A DNA stretch of 64,000 nucleotides from G963665495 sp963677785. GTDB lineage: Bacteria; Desulfobacterota; Desulfovibrionia; Desulfovibrionales; Desulfovibrionaceae. A program made the translations under genes and the position numbers. The stretch's first letter is position 1. Each line of letters starts with the position of its first letter. The notes under the pieces are model-generated. The model did not search any database. It was not told where the DNA came from and was given only the letters and a program-made list of their open reading frames with translations. Below are positions 8,035-16,433 of the stretch, piece after piece. Location of the stretch: assembly GCA_963677785.2 (NCBI GenBank), contig CAXXDH010000002.1, forward strand, positions 496,001-560,000. The letters run 5' to 3'.

Positions 8035-10554
8035 ATGGGCGTAATCAAACGGCATCCAGTTTTTTTTCTGGGAATGTTCATCACCCTTGTTTTTCTCTGG
8101 CTCGCATACGCTCGCGTGGAGTTCATCGACGCGCTCGAACTCAAACTCTACGATTTGCGAATGCGCATGCTGGAAACGCCTCATTCCAAAAGCGACATCG
8201 TGCTTGTGGATATTGATGATGATTCGCTGGAAAAAATCGGCCGCTGGCCCTGGCCGCGTTCCGTCATAGCCGAAGGTCTGGCCAAGATCAGCGCCGGGAA
8301 TCCGCTACTTATCGGCCTGAACATTCTTTTTCTGGAACCCGAAGAAAACAGCGGGTTGAAACTGCTCAAAAAGCTGGAGGCCATTTTTAGCAAAAAGGTC
8401 CTGGATCCAGCCAATGCCAGAGAAGTCGAATTTCAGGGCTTACTGTCCCAGCTGCAGGCCCGTATGGATCATGACGTAGCTCTGGCAGATGCCGTACGCG
8501 CGGCCGGCAATGTTATCTTGCCCATGGTTTTTATCCGTTCGGTGGCAGTGGACGAAAGCAGCCTGGAGCCCGACGCCGAGGCGGCCAAATATTCCATGCC
8601 CGCCCTGAATCAGCAGCAGGCGCTTTATCCGCGTGCGCAGGAATTGTTGCTCCCTCTGGCCGGACTGCAAGAAGCGGCTGCGGGCATCGGCCATCTGAGC
8701 CTGATACCTGACGCGGACGGCGTGGCCCGTCGCGCCCGGCTGGTCTACGGGTACAGGGGGTTGTTTCTGCCTTCGTATGCTTTGACGCTCGCTGCCGGGT
8801 ACCTGCATACACCCCTTTCCAAAGTTACAGTGGACCTCGGCAACTCCGTGGATATCGGGCGTATTTCCATTCCCCTGACCGTGACTTCGGAGTTTTTGGT
8901 GGGCTTTAAGGGCGCGCGTGATTCCTTTACTCATTATTCCTATTTCGACGTTATTTCTGACAAAATCAAGGGATCGCCTTTCAAGAACAAAATCGTCCTG
9001 CTCGGCGTATCGGCTTCCGGCATCGGGCAGCCTCTAAGTACGCCTACAGATCCCTTGATGTCGCGCAGCGAATATTCCGCCAATACGCTCTGGTCCATCC
9101 TGAACAAGCGTTTTATTGTCGAACCTGACTGGGCCCCCCTGGCGGAACTGGGCTGCGTGCTGTTCGTGGGGCTGCTGATAACCTTTCTGTTCGCCCGGTT
9201 GAAAGCCCTGCTGGCGGGCATACTCTTCCTGGTTTGTTTTGGCGCCATTTTGGGCGGAGCCGTTTATCTGTTCATCGACAAAGGCTTGTGGGTCACCAGT
9301 ACGTATCCTTTGCTGGAACTTGTGGTGGGCTATCTCGGGGTGGTCAGCCTCAAATATTTTGTCACCGAAGTGGGCAAGGAAAAGATTGAAGAAGAATCCG
9401 CCGAATCCAACCGGATGCTCGGGCTGTCGTTTCAGGAACAGGGACGGCTGGACATGGCGTTCGACAAGTTCAGGCGCTGTCCCGTGGACAAAGGCATGAA
9501 GGACATTCTCTATGGTCTGGCCCAGGACTTTGAGCGCAAACGACAGTTCCACAAGGCCGTAAGCGTTTATGAACACATTGAAGCCCACGATCCCAAGTTC
9601 AAGGACATACGCGAACGGAAAAGCCGGTTGATGCAGGTGGGCGAAACCGTTGTACTGGGCGCGGACACGGCCGATCCGCTTCTGGGTACGAGTACGGACA
9701 CTCGGCCGACCCTGGGGCGCTACGAGGTCGTCAAACAACTGGGCAAGGGCGCCATGGGCATCGTCTATCTGGGCAAGGATCCGCGTATCAACCGGACCAC
9801 TGCCATCAAGACCTTCAATTTCCCCACGGAACTGGATGAAGAGGACACCGCGAAGTTGAAACGCCGCTTCTTTCAGGAGGCGGAAAGCGCTGGAACGCTC
9901 TCGCATCCGAACATCGTCACCATTTACGATGCGGGGGAGGAACAGGACCTGGCCTATATCGCCATGGAATTTCTCGAGGGCCATGACCTGCAGCGCTATG
10001 TGAAAAAAGACAGCCTGCTTTCATTGGCGCGCGTGCTCGCCTATGGCGCGGACATCGCCGACGCCCTGGATTACGCGCATCAGAAAGGCATCGTGCACCG
10101 GGACATCAAACCCGCGAATGTCATGCTGCTGGATACGGGCGTCATCAAAATCACGGATTTCGGCATTGCCCGAATTACGGCCTCCTCTCAGACCCAGACA
10201 GGCGTGGTCAAAGGAACGCCGCACTATATGTCGCCGGAGCAGATATCCGGTGAAAAAGTGGACGGACGTTCGGACATTTTTTCTCTGGGCGTCATGCTCT
10301 ATCAGCTGGTTTCCGGCGAGACGCCCTTCAAGGCGGAGAACATGGCGGCGCTCATGAACCAGATCATGCACATCGACCCCAAAGATCTACGGGCTCTGAA
10401 TTCCAGCATCCCGGCTCCGTTGGTCAAGGTCCTGGCCAAAAGCATGGAAAAGGATCGGGACAAACGCTATCAGCGCGCCGCCAGCATGGCCAGAGACCTG
10501 CGCCGGATTCTCGACATGTTGGGGGAATCGGGCGAAGTAGCGGGAACCCAATAA
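8035..10554 (+). CDS. CHASE2 sensor serine/threonine protein kinase
   Basis: An 839-residue membrane kinase. Residues 8-26 form the first membrane helix. About 30-360 is a periplasmic CHASE2 sensor beginning with ELKLYDLRMRM and DIVLVDIDDDSLEKIGRWPWPR. Three helices follow at about 368-443. A helical, TPR-like linker spans about 450-545. The Hanks kinase domain spans about 559-830: glycine loop LGKGAMGIVYLG, ATP lysine in TAIKTF, catalytic loop IVHRDIKPANVMLL, metal loop ITDFGIA and activation segment GTPHYMSPEQ. All catalytic residues are intact. It is the last gene of the phosphatase-FHA-kinase operon. The extracytoplasmic signal is unknown. Confidence 0.93.
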   Translation: MGVIKRHPVFFLGMFITLVFLWLAYARVEFIDALELKLYDLRMRMLETPHSKSDIVLVDIDDDSLEKIGRWPWPRSVIAEGLAKISAGNPLLIGLNILFLEPEENSGLKLLKKLEAIFSKKVLDPANAREVEFQGLLSQLQARMDHDVALADAVRAAGNVILPMVFIRSVAVDESSLEPDAEAAKYSMPALNQQQALYPRAQELLLPLAGLQEAAAGIGHLSLIPDADGVARRARLVYGYRGLFLPSYALTLAAGYLHTPLSKVTVDLGNSVDIGRISIPLTVTSEFLVGFKGARDSFTHYSYFDVISDKIKGSPFKNKIVLLGVSASGIGQPLSTPTDPLMSRSEYSANTLWSILNKRFIVEPDWAPLAELGCVLFVGLLITFLFARLKALLAGILFLVCFGAILGGAVYLFIDKGLWVTSTYPLLELVVGYLGVVSLKYFVTEVGKEKIEEESAESNRMLGLSFQEQGRLDMAFDKFRRCPVDKGMKDILYGLAQDFERKRQFHKAVSVYEHIEAHDPKFKDIRERKSRLMQVGETVVLGADTADPLLGTSTDTRPTLGRYEVVKQLGKGAMGIVYLGKDPRINRTTAIKTFNFPTELDEEDTAKLKRRFFQEAESAGTLSHPNIVTIYDAGEEQDLAYIAMEFLEGHDLQRYVKKDSLLSLARVLAYGADIADALDYAHQKGIVHRDIKPANVMLLDTGVIKITDFGIARITASSQTQTGVVKGTPHYMSPEQISGEKVDGRSDIFSLGVMLYQLVSGETPFKAENMAALMNQIMHIDPKDLRALNSSIPAPLVKVLAKSMEKDRDKRYQRAASMARDLRRILDMLGESGEVAGTQ

Positions 10555-10605
10555 GCTTCTCGGAACTGGGGACGCAGGGGCTACCATGTCTTTGCCCCGC
10601 AGGGG

Positions 10606-10872
10606 TTATTGCAGAGATCCCTCACTGGGTTTTGCGCTCAGTATAGCGGTGTAGGGTTCGCCGTGTTCGTTCAGCTCCACCACTATTTGTCCGATATCAC
10701 GCTCGATGATCCAGCCGGCGTCGGAAAGTTTGGCAAAGGCCATTTCCACGACGCTGCGCAGAACATCAGCGGTCTGGTGCTGCCCAAAGGACTGGAGCAG
10801 TTCTTCAAAGCTGTAGATTTCGCGCAGGGCGTGGTCAAAATATTCTTGCAAGCTCAACGTGTCGTTGCTCAT
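10606..10872 (-). CDS. Small protein of unknown function
   Basis: An 88-residue acidic protein I do not recognise. The first half is predicted helical (YFDHALREIYSFEELLQSFGQ) and the second half is strand-rich (GWIIERDIGQIVVELNEHGEPYTAILS). Its ATG overlaps the stop of the upstream minus-strand gene by four bases, so the two are translationally coupled. No signal peptide or membrane helix. Its 3' end converges on the CHASE2 kinase gene. Confidence 0.65.
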   Translation of the reverse strand: MSNDTLSLQEYFDHALREIYSFEELLQSFGQHQTADVLRSVVEMAFAKLSDAGWIIERDIGQIVVELNEHGEPYTAILSAKPSEGSLQ

Positions 10873-11249
10873 AAAAGGTCCTTGTCATTAGGGCCGGCGC
10901 GGTCCCATTCGCGGACAACACGAACTTCGAGGCCTTTTTTTCTCAGGTTCTCGGCCTGTGTTTCCGCGTCATCCCGGTTTGCATATTGGTTGATCAAAAC
11001 CTGAACCCGGTTGGTGTTGTCCCATATCCAGACATACTCCTGCAGAGTGATGTCGCAAAGCAGAAGCTGCTGCCTCAGACGCTCGCGCGCCTTGTCGCGT
11101 TCGCTGAACGAATTTTGTTGCAGGGGCTCACCACAGACCAATACCCACCAGTTTCTCTGCCGGGGCGTATCCGGCAGGTCAAAATAACTGCGTAGCGTTT
11201 CGGTCAATTGAATGATGACCTGTTCGATATCAGATGCGTGCAACACCAC
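10869..11249 (-). CDS. Protein of unknown function with a SPOR-like C-terminal segment
   Basis: A 126-residue protein, unrecognised overall. The N-terminal half is helical with many Gln and Arg. The C-terminal part (RVQVLINQYANRDDAETQAE, then LRKKGLEVRVV) has the strand-helix-strand rhythm of a SPOR repeat, although there is no signal peptide to carry it to the periplasm. I choose the GTG at 11249 because GGGGGAG sits six bases upstream; an ATG ten codons further upstream lacks a ribosome site. It is the first gene of a coupled pair with the 88-residue protein. Confidence 0.6.
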   Translation of the reverse strand: MVLHASDIEQVIIQLTETLRSYFDLPDTPRQRNWWVLVCGEPLQQNSFSERDKARERLRQQLLLCDITLQEYVWIWDNTNRVQVLINQYANRDDAETQAENLRKKGLEVRVVREWDRAGPNDKDLL

Positions 11250-11487
11250 GTTTTCTCCCCCTGAAATTGGGTGAAACATCCGACAAGATGAGGCAGCAAA
11301 AAAATACAACACACGATACCGTAAAGATACTCTTCTTGATTGAAAAAGAAAAGCCGCTTGTACGGGATTGCTTTCTGGTGACAGGTATTGGATATTTCAT
11401 TACGCTCACCGGGTCGGATAACAGTACGCACTCCGGATTGTTGCCGTTTCTTTGGGAATACTAAAAACAATAAAAGGCTTGATTGGA

Positions 11488-13149
11488 ATGCCCCGGACAG
11501 TTTGGTTGGCCTTCGCCATGCTTGGCGCCATGTGCGTACTGCTTGTCGCATCAGTCTGGAATAAAACCCTGTGCTACGATGAACAGGCCCATTTGGATTA
11601 CGGCAGGCGGGTATTGTCCCTGCAGACCGGGCGTACGGGGCTTATGGATGACAGCAAGATGCCCGTATCCGCCTTGAATGCCCTGGTCTGGCCCTTGTTG
11701 GGGAGTCTGGGACTGCAGCATCCTTTGCTGCCTTCGTACCAGGTACTGTCTCCGAAGAAGCGGATTCAAGCCGTTCGGGCCAAACGACTGCAGCTTGGCG
11801 TTAAAACCGGCCGCGCGGCAACCATTATGGTGACGCTGCTGTTCGGATTGCTGGTTTTTTACTGGAGCCGCGAACTGTACGGTCCGCGTGCCGCCTTGCT
11901 GAGCCTGGCGTTGTATGTGTTGAGCCCCAATATTCTGGCGCACGGCCGCTTTGTGACCACGGACATTTACGGCATGGGCTGCATCGGACTCGCGGGTTAC
12001 GCGTTCTGGCGCTATTGCGTACGGCCTTCTCATGGCCGCTGCTTCTGGGCCGGAGCAAGCCTTGGCCTGGCGCAGCTCGCCAAATTCAGCAGCGTGTATC
12101 TCGTGTTTATCGACGTTGTATTGCTGCTCCCCTTCGTACCGGGGAGGGTACGTACGCTCCGGACACAGGGCCGAGGCGGTCTGCTCAGTGCCGCCGCCCG
12201 TCTGCTGCTTTTTGTGCTGGCCGCTTTGCTTATTCTGAATACGGGCTTTCTGTTTCAGGGCACGTTGCGCCCGCTGCGTTCCTATACGTTCGAAAGCAGC
12301 CTTTTTAAAAGGCTGCAGGTAGAGTCCGGCGTATTGTCCCAAGTGCCGCTGCCTTTGCCGTCCGCGTTCGTACGTGGTCTGGATATGGTAAAGGCCCATG
12401 AGCAGAGTGGACAGACCTTTGGTAAATTGTACCTGAATGGCAGGCGCAAAGATTTGTCCAAAGGCGAGGGAGGCTTCAAGGGATACTATTTCTGGGCCAT
12501 GTTGTATAAGTTTCCTTTGCCGCTGTTGTTGTTGAGTGTTTGGGGACTGTTGTCGCTATGCGCTACTACGGGCGGCCGGGGGCTTTTCTGGCGGCGCGAA
12601 TGGTTTTTGCTGTGTCCTGCGGGCGTTTATCTGCTTATTCTGAACTTTTTTAACAATGCCCAGATAGGCATCCGGCATCTGCTGGTGATTTCGCCTTTTC
12701 TGTTTGTGTTCTGCGGACGATTGCTGCGCGAGCCACAGGAAACACACGGAGGCCCGAACAGGATCCGTACCGTTTGCCTTGCTCTTCTGCTGGCCTGGCA
12801 GCTGGTTTCCGTGTGCTCGTATTTTCCCCATTTCATGTCTTATTTCAATGAGCTGTCCTGGGACCGTAAAAACAACTGGCGCTTGCTGGCGGATTCCAAC
12901 CTGGAATGGGGACAGAACGGCCGCTATCTGGAGCGGTTTCTTCGCAAGCATCCGGACGCCCATGTCAATCCGCAGGCACCGTGCTGCGGAATCGTGGTGG
13001 TGGATAGCAATCTGCTGACCGGCGTACTGGCACCGGAAAGTACGTACGCCTGGTTGCGAGACAAGTATGAACCCGCGGATCATGTGGCCTACGGCTACAT
13101 TGTCTATGATATTCCGCAAAGCGACTGCGTTGTTGGCAGGAGAGAATAA
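11488..13149 (+). CDS. Polytopic GT-C type glycosyltransferase (GT39/ArnT-like)
   Basis: A 553-residue integral membrane protein with about ten hydrophobic helices. After the first helix comes CYDEQAHLDYGRRVL. An acidic residue in this first periplasmic loop is the hallmark of GT-C enzymes, which transfer sugars from polyprenyl-phosphate donors to proteins or lipids outside the membrane. A later EWGQNGRYLERFLRKHP region forms the periplasmic C-terminal domain. The start is uncertain: the ATG at 11488 has a modest AAAGG upstream, while TTG codons at 11452 and 11479 are possible. A WbuC-family cupin follows 12 bases downstream, which supports a role in surface polysaccharide. Confidence 0.75.
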   Translation: MPRTVWLAFAMLGAMCVLLVASVWNKTLCYDEQAHLDYGRRVLSLQTGRTGLMDDSKMPVSALNALVWPLLGSLGLQHPLLPSYQVLSPKKRIQAVRAKRLQLGVKTGRAATIMVTLLFGLLVFYWSRELYGPRAALLSLALYVLSPNILAHGRFVTTDIYGMGCIGLAGYAFWRYCVRPSHGRCFWAGASLGLAQLAKFSSVYLVFIDVVLLLPFVPGRVRTLRTQGRGGLLSAAARLLLFVLAALLILNTGFLFQGTLRPLRSYTFESSLFKRLQVESGVLSQVPLPLPSAFVRGLDMVKAHEQSGQTFGKLYLNGRRKDLSKGEGGFKGYYFWAMLYKFPLPLLLLSVWGLLSLCATTGGRGLFWRREWFLLCPAGVYLLILNFFNNAQIGIRHLLVISPFLFVFCGRLLREPQETHGGPNRIRTVCLALLLAWQLVSVCSYFPHFMSYFNELSWDRKNNWRLLADSNLEWGQNGRYLERFLRKHPDAHVNPQAPCCGIVVVDSNLLTGVLAPESTYAWLRDKYEPADHVAYGYIVYDIPQSDCVVGRRE

Positions 13150-13161
13150 TAAGGAGAAGTT

Positions 13162-13746
13162 ATGGACCCGAAACAAGTCCTGCGCGCCAATCCCATGGCG
13201 ACGCATAGCGGCCACTCCCTGATGACCATAATCGACGACGGGCTGGTGACGCAAAAATGCGCTGATGCGGCGGCGAATTATCGCCACCGCGAGATCCATT
13301 ACTTTCATACCGGAGATGCGGATACGCTGCACCGGATGCTCAACGCGCTGCAGCCGGGGAGTTATATCCGGCCGCACCGCCATTGCGCCCCGGACAAAGG
13401 AGAGAGCATCTTTATTCTGCGCGGACAGCTGGGCGTGGTGCTGTTTGGTCCGGACGGCAGCGTGGCGGACGAGGATTTTGTGTTGCTGGACGCACAGCAG
13501 GGTGTGTTCGGCGTGGATATCCGTGCCGAGGCCTGGCATACGATTCTGGCATTGACTCCGGACACGGTGATTTTTGAGGCCAAACCCGGCCCCTACGTAC
13601 GCTCTACGGACAAAGGCTGGCCGGATTGGGCTCCCACACCTGACGCTCCGGAAGCTCCTAACTACTTTATGGACCTGGAAGACAGGCTTCGCGCCCGCTT
13701 CGGGCTGCAGCCCCGTACGTGGGGCACGGAACAATACGTGGGGTAG
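13162..13746 (+). CDS. WbuC-family cupin metalloprotein
   Basis: A 194-residue protein. The central cupin barrel contains PGSYIRPHRHCAPDKGESIFIL, i.e. the HxH...E metal-binding motif 1 (broken here for length: PHRH then KGESIF), and a later EAWHTILAL that supplies the motif 2 histidine. WbuC-type cupins are found in O-antigen and polysaccharide loci and probably modify sugars; the reaction is not established. AAGGAG precedes the ATG at 13162. It sits 12 bases after the GT-C membrane protein, so the two are very likely one operon. Confidence 0.8.
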   Translation: MDPKQVLRANPMATHSGHSLMTIIDDGLVTQKCADAAANYRHREIHYFHTGDADTLHRMLNALQPGSYIRPHRHCAPDKGESIFILRGQLGVVLFGPDGSVADEDFVLLDAQQGVFGVDIRAEAWHTILALTPDTVIFEAKPGPYVRSTDKGWPDWAPTPDAPEAPNYFMDLEDRLRARFGLQPRTWGTEQYVG

Positions 13747-13768
13747 CTGCTCGTATTGTTTGGTAGGG

Positions 13769-14509
13769 CTATTTGCGCAGATCGCGATAGAGCAGCAGGG
13801 CGGCCGAAGCCATGGCCAGGGGAGGCTGCAGCTCGGGGCTGTTGCGCGGCAGAAACACGCGGCCTTCGTTGATGACCTCCACGGCGGCGATTTCCTGCGC
13901 GCCTCGGTAAAAGCGGTATCCGGACGGGTCCGAGAGCGGCAGCATGGTGTCGGCCAGTTCGTTGGTCCCGGTAACGGAAAAACGCGTACGCCGGTTATGA
14001 AGGACGCCGCGCAGCAGATGTTCGGGATGCGCCCGGCTCATGGCCAGATACCAGGGCCGGCCTTTGGGAGGATGAAAACCGCAGACATAGCTCTCGGTTC
14101 CGGCGTATTCTATGGAAAATTCGCTGCCGCTTTTTGGGAAAAAAGTCCGCCAGGTGTTCTGATCCACGCCCACGGCGCAAATTCCCTGCCATTGTTCACC
14201 GTTGGGATGGGTGACCACGAATTCGATGTCCTGGGCGGCGTGGAAGTAGTCGAGACCGAGAAAGCCCATGGAGGTCTGGCGGGTCCAGCCTCTGTCCACG
14301 GAATGGACCGTGTAATTGCCGAACGAGAAGTCTTCACTCAGGGAAAAACCCTGGCGGCCCAGAACCTGAAGCATTTCGCTACGTTGTCCGAGTTGCGGAG
14401 AAACCGCCATGTACGCGGGCTGGCAGGCTGCGAGCCACCAGGAAGCGATGCAGCAGACGCAGAGCACGACAGCCGTCTGAAGGATATGTCTGAGGGATAA
14501 AGGGCGCAT
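13769..14509 (-). CDS. Lipoprotein of unknown function
   Basis: A 246-residue lipoprotein. The N-terminal segment has a hydrophobic helix ending in the lipobox LAAC (Cys about 29), so the mature protein would be acylated and membrane-anchored. The rest is strand-rich with repeated aromatic residues (FGNYTVHSVDRGWTR, GLDYFHAAQDIEFVV) and no family that I recognise. TGGAGG lies nine bases before the ATG at 14509. Sixteen bases separate it from a second lipoprotein gene upstream, so they form a pair and may act as one envelope complex. Confidence 0.7.
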   Translation of the reverse strand: MRPLSLRHILQTAVVLCVCCIASWWLAACQPAYMAVSPQLGQRSEMLQVLGRQGFSLSEDFSFGNYTVHSVDRGWTRQTSMGFLGLDYFHAAQDIEFVVTHPNGEQWQGICAVGVDQNTWRTFFPKSGSEFSIEYAGTESYVCGFHPPKGRPWYLAMSRAHPEHLLRGVLHNRRTRFSVTGTNELADTMLPLSDPSGYRFYRGAQEIAAVEVINEGRVFLPRNSPELQPPLAMASAALLLYRDLRK

Positions 14510-14525
14510 GGCAATGCCTCCAGGA

Positions 14526-15050
14526 TCAAAAGCGCGTCATGGCGCCTTCATTGGCAAAGAAAATTTCCCGTTTGTCCTCACCGGGGCGCTGTCCCGATAG
14601 AACCATTCTGTAGCCGAAGGTGATGTACAGCTGGTCGCCGGAGCCGATGTCTTCGGGCTCCAGTACGAATTCAAAAGGAATGCCTTGTTCCGGCCGTAGC
14701 GCCATGGAAGGAAAGACATGCAGGTCCTTGGCCATGACGCGTCCCAGGCTGTCGTTGAGATACACCGAGAGCCAGAGCTCGTCGATGGAGTCCGTCCATT
14801 CGGGAAAATGGCCGGGGATGAGAGTGGCCTGGCCTTTGACCTCGTACTGGTCCTGCATGGGGATGGTCTTGAAATCAAAATGCCAGAATTTGGTCTCCAG
14901 GGTTTGCAGCCGGCCCGTTCGCCAGAGCTCCCTGTTCAGGTGCCGTACGCTGGTGTGCGAACAGGAGGCGAACAAAGGAAGCAACGTGAGCAGCAACAAA
15001 ATGGCGGCGGACAAAATGGGAGGGTGTCCGGCGAATTTCGTGATTTTCAT
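14526..15050 (-). CDS. Lipoprotein of unknown function
   Basis: A 174-residue lipoprotein. A hydrophobic stretch (LSAAILLLLTLLPLFASC) ends in the lipobox FASC at about residue 30. The mature domain is strand-rich (FWHFDFKTIPMQDQYEVKG, WLSVYLNDSLGRVMAKDLHV), like an immunoglobulin-type or lipocalin-type envelope fold. CGGAG precedes the ATG at 15050. It is directly upstream of the other lipoprotein, and 22 bases downstream of the YkgJ-like gene. No function can be assigned from sequence. Confidence 0.7.
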   Translation of the reverse strand: MKITKFAGHPPILSAAILLLLTLLPLFASCSHTSVRHLNRELWRTGRLQTLETKFWHFDFKTIPMQDQYEVKGQATLIPGHFPEWTDSIDELWLSVYLNDSLGRVMAKDLHVFPSMALRPEQGIPFEFVLEPEDIGSGDQLYITFGYRMVLSGQRPGEDKREIFFANEGAMTRF

Positions 15051-15072
15051 GGCGTTGCACTCCGGGTAATGG

Positions 15073-15678
15073 TTATCCTAGTTTTGGAGGTCCTTGTACC
15101 AGCATTTCGGCAAGAGTCAAATCCACACGGGGGATCTGTCGAATACGTCCGCCCAGATAGTCCATTTCCAGTCTGGCCAGTTCGGCGTACAGAGGCGTCC
15201 TGTCCAGGCAGGGCACGTTTTCCATGCCCTGTACGGCCTCTTCGTAGCGGAAGCAGCCGGGAAAGCGCTGGCCGGTGCCGTCCGGACGGCGCAGGATGTT
15301 GGCCGTACCGTGCATGCGGCAGATCATCAGCCGGAAATCATACACGCCACAGCGTCCGTCGTCGTTGAGCGGACACATGGCCGTGGGGCGCAGCCCCTGG
15401 GAGAGCGCGTTGCGGGCGGAGACAACGTAGGCTTCGGCCCGTTCCAGATAGCGCTGGATTCTGGCCTCGTCTTTTTCTCGCAGCTGGCGCAGGCCTTTCC
15501 ATAGATAGGCCCATTCGATGTAGGTGTGATGCTGGAAATAGCTTACGCAGCAGTTGTTGGGGCAATCCGCGCAGGTAAAGTCGAGACCTTGCGTGGTTTC
15601 ATCATAAGCCGCGTCCATACGGCTGTAGAGAGTTGCAAGTCTTTGAAAATGTCCAAAAAGTTTTCTTTTCTTTTTCAT
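15073..15678 (-). CDS. YkgJ-like cysteine-cluster protein
   Basis: A 201-residue soluble protein. It carries the two cysteine groups of the YkgJ family (predicted zinc or iron chelators): FTCADCPNNCC near residues 34-44, then CPLNDDGRCGVYDFRLMICR near 101-120, with a further Cys in FPGCFR. The function of the family is not established. Its ATG overlaps the stop of the shikimate-kinase-like gene by four bases, which indicates translational coupling. No signal peptide; a basic KKKRK N-terminus. Confidence 0.75.
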   Translation of the reverse strand: MKKKRKLFGHFQRLATLYSRMDAAYDETTQGLDFTCADCPNNCCVSYFQHHTYIEWAYLWKGLRQLREKDEARIQRYLERAEAYVVSARNALSQGLRPTAMCPLNDDGRCGVYDFRLMICRMHGTANILRRPDGTGQRFPGCFRYEEAVQGMENVPCLDRTPLYAELARLEMDYLGGRIRQIPRVDLTLAEMLVQGPPKLG

Positions 15679-16247
15679 GTCGGGTCGCTGATCCAGTCCA
15701 GAATGCGGCAGGATATTTCTTCCGGATTCATTCCGTTGGTTTCCAAGGTGTAGTGCGCGGCACGTTCGTACAGCGGCAAACGTTCGTTATAAACGTCTTC
15801 AATACTTTGCGAGCTGGATTTTGCCAGGCCGCGGTTGCTGCTGTCTCCAATCCGGAAGGAGACGGTCTCCAGTCCGGCTTTCAAAAAAATCACTGGGCCG
15901 AGTTTGCGCAATTTGTCCAGGGCAAAGGGGCCGTAGATGACGCTGCCGCCCGTGGAGATGACGGAGCGCTTCAGGTTCAGGGCGGCGACAATGCGTTCTT
16001 CGGCAATACGGAACTGCTCCAGCTGCAGGCAGTCGAGAACTTCCTGCAACGGCCGCGCGTAATAGGCCTCGATCATACGGTCCGTATCCAGGTGCGCCCA
16101 GTCCAGCAGAGCCGCAAGGCGGCAGCCGACGGTTGTTTTACCCGCGCCGGCCATGCCGATGAGACTGATGCAGTCGCCTGGCTGCAGAATCTCCGGGTGC
16201 GTGGTTATCTGGCGTCCGTTGGTCAGAGAGATGGTGTATCGCATCAT
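15675..16247 (-). CDS. Shikimate-kinase-fold kinase (shikimate or homoserine kinase)
   Basis: A 190-residue P-loop kinase. An N-terminal extension of about 27 residues precedes the Walker A loop GMAGAGKTT (about 31-39). Then follow the substrate-binding D-T-D-R (LDTDRMIE) and the family STGGSVIYG motif. The LID region is short and Ser/Asn-rich. Shikimate kinases phosphorylate shikimate in the aromatic pathway. From memory, shikimate-kinase-like proteins in Desulfovibrio have also been assigned homoserine kinase activity, so the substrate is open. The extension and the DRMIEAYY variant after the DxD are reasons for caution. It is the first gene of a group with the YkgJ-like protein. Confidence 0.7.
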   Translation of the reverse strand: MMRYTISLTNGRQITTHPEILQPGDCISLIGMAGAGKTTVGCRLAALLDWAHLDTDRMIEAYYARPLQEVLDCLQLEQFRIAEERIVAALNLKRSVISTGGSVIYGPFALDKLRKLGPVIFLKAGLETVSFRIGDSSNRGLAKSSSQSIEDVYNERLPLYERAAHYTLETNGMNPEEISCRILDWISDPT

Positions 16248-16433
16248 ACCCGTAAACTAGCGTTCTTGTTGCTGCTGTAGCTGAAATATCCGTATATCAT
16301 CGTATAAAAATCAAAGTATTGCAAATCGAGATTTGTACGTGTTGCAAACTGATTGGAAAGAAAGGGAGAGTTGATTTACCCGACGCCCAGGAGCTGCTAT
16401 AGTCGGTCAAAACAAATGGAAAAGGATCCACGG

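Noticed and set aside
6907..8184. Minus-strand 425-codon frame opposite the phosphatase and FHA genes
   Set aside because: The plus strand carries complete PP2C and FHA motifs; the reverse frame shows none.
6451..10554. Type VI secretion regulatory island
   Set aside because: Although PP2C, FHA and kinase genes regulate such systems elsewhere, no Tss, Hcp or VgrG gene is in the window.
12556..13734. Minus-strand 392-codon frame opposite the GT-C protein and WbuC cupin
   Set aside because: Antisense of two recognisable genes with good ribosome sites; Arg/His/Gln-rich translation.
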